Shown here piece after piece: positions 63,550 to 64,000 of a stretch of 64,000 nt of DNA. The notes beneath the pieces are model-generated. The model saw only the letters and a list, made by a program, of their open reading frames with translations. It searched no databases and was not told the origin of the DNA. Position 1 is the first letter of the stretch. Every line of letters begins with the position of its first letter. Source of the stretch: Novosphingobium sp. FSW06-99 (GTDB taxonomy: Bacteria > Pseudomonadota > Alphaproteobacteria > Sphingomonadales > Sphingomonadaceae). The stretch is taken from positions 99,869-163,868 of the forward strand of contig NZ_KQ954259.1 in assembly GCF_001519065.1 (NCBI RefSeq). Direction: 5' to 3'. Made by a program: the position numbers and the translations under genes.

Positions 63550-64000
63550 TGTCCGCCCTCGAAATCTGCGCCGTCGCGATCAGCTTGCTGGGCATATGGC
63601 TGACGGCGCGGCGCGCGATGCTGTGCTGGCCGGTCAACCTCGTGGCCTGTGCGCTCTATTTCAAACTGTTTTTCGACGTGCGGCTCTATGCCGACATGGT
63701 GTTGCAGGCGCTGTTCGGTCTTGCCGTGGTCTATGGCTGGATCATCTGGGCGCGGGGCAAGGCCGAGACGGGCGCGATCGTGGTCGAACCGTTGCCGCCC
63801 GCCCGGGCGGGCGCCGGCTTGCTGGCCGGGGCCACCGGCGCGCTGGTGATCGGCTGGTTCACCAGCCATTATACCAATGCGGCGCTGCCGTGGATCGATT
63901 CCGCGCTCAGCAGCTTCAGCCTGGTCGCCCAATACTGGACGGCGCGGCGTCATGCGGCCAGTTGGCTGCTGTGGATCGTGCTCGACACGATCTATGTCGG
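63549..64000 (+). CDS. pnuT: PnuC-family transporter, PnuT-like (3' end outside window)
   Basis: About 150 residues are visible, beginning MSALEICAVAISLLGIWLTARR, with CWPVNLVACALYFKLFFDVRLYADMVLQALFGLAVVYGW and near the edge WLLWIVLDTIYV, the PnuC hallmark. PnuC proteins move NMN/NR; the TPP riboswitch indicates the thiamine-specific PnuT group instead. ATG overlaps the preceding stop. Confidence 0.88.
   Translation, partial: MSALEICAVAISLLGIWLTARRAMLCWPVNLVACALYFKLFFDVRLYADMVLQALFGLAVVYGWIIWARGKAETGAIVVEPLPPARAGAGLLAGATGALVIGWFTSHYTNAALPWIDSALSSFSLVAQYWTARRHAASWLLWIVLDTIYV

Noticed and set aside
1-64000. CRISPR arrays, insertion sequences and complete prophage
   Set aside because: No regularly spaced repeats, no transposase or integrase motif and no run of phage structural genes were found on either strand.

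Overview
The window is high-G+C, gene-dense DNA that most resembles an alphaproteobacterium of the Sphingomonadales (Novosphingobium-like). The evidence is several TonB-dependent receptors with outer-membrane barrels ending in aromatic residues, the purC / purS-purQ set, glmS and glmU, a TPP-riboswitch operon for thiamine uptake, and DUF4402 pilin-like genes. Species is not determined; this is inference from gene content and protein style.

Layout. 1-6.3 kb: end of a porin-like barrel, a Slam-type (DUF560) outer-membrane protein, an oleate hydratase, an aldo/keto reductase and a polytopic membrane protein. 6.3-11.5 kb: a large membrane protein, then on the minus strand a tightly overlapped operon of ABC ATPase, ABC permease, pentapeptide-repeat protein and an SRAP (YedK/HMCES-like) protein that appears to have lost all its catalytic residues. 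11.5-17.6 kb: a TonB-C-domain protein, AMP nucleosidase, a membrane protein of unknown function, a YbjN-like secreted protein, an alpha/beta hydrolase and a TauE/SafE permease. 17.8-25.9 kb: a chaperone-usher-like surface-fibre locus with six consecutive DUF4402 subunit genes, a PapD-like chaperone and an usher-like barrel protein. 26.0-30.7 kb: a LacI regulator, a TonB-dependent receptor and a divergent AraC regulator. 30.7-35.1 kb: small metabolic genes (low-molecular-weight phosphatase, glycerophosphodiesterase, nitrilase-family hydrolase, acetyltransferase, NTF2-like protein, WrbA). 35.4-53.4 kb: mostly housekeeping (purC, purS, purQ, glmS, glmU, gph) with an orphan PDZ-membrane-GAF sensor, a TPR/TonB-like protein, a thioredoxin-like protein, an M16 peptidase, an amidase, a GGDEF-EAL protein and a VapBC-like toxin-antitoxin pair.

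At 53.48 kb there is an intact tRNA-Gln gene. It is followed by a stretch with little convincing coding (53.56-54.65 kb) that holds a tRNA-like 3' fragment with a strong terminator, and then by three minus-strand genes of visibly lower G+C: two diverged DUF4238 proteins flanking a small unknown gene. This looks like accessory, possibly integrated, DNA. From 57.6 kb the normal composition returns with a MocR-type regulator, a DUF983 protein and a small unknown protein. The window ends in a TPP riboswitch followed by a TonB-dependent receptor, a choline/aminoglycoside-kinase-like phosphotransferase and a PnuC-family (PnuT-like) transporter, which together read as a thiamine salvage operon.

No CRISPR array, insertion sequence, rRNA or complete prophage was seen. 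The most noteworthy items are the catalytically erased SRAP protein inside the ABC/pentapeptide operon, the six-subunit DUF4402 fibre locus with an internal terminator, and the low-G+C DUF4238 pair beside the tRNA-Gln gene.
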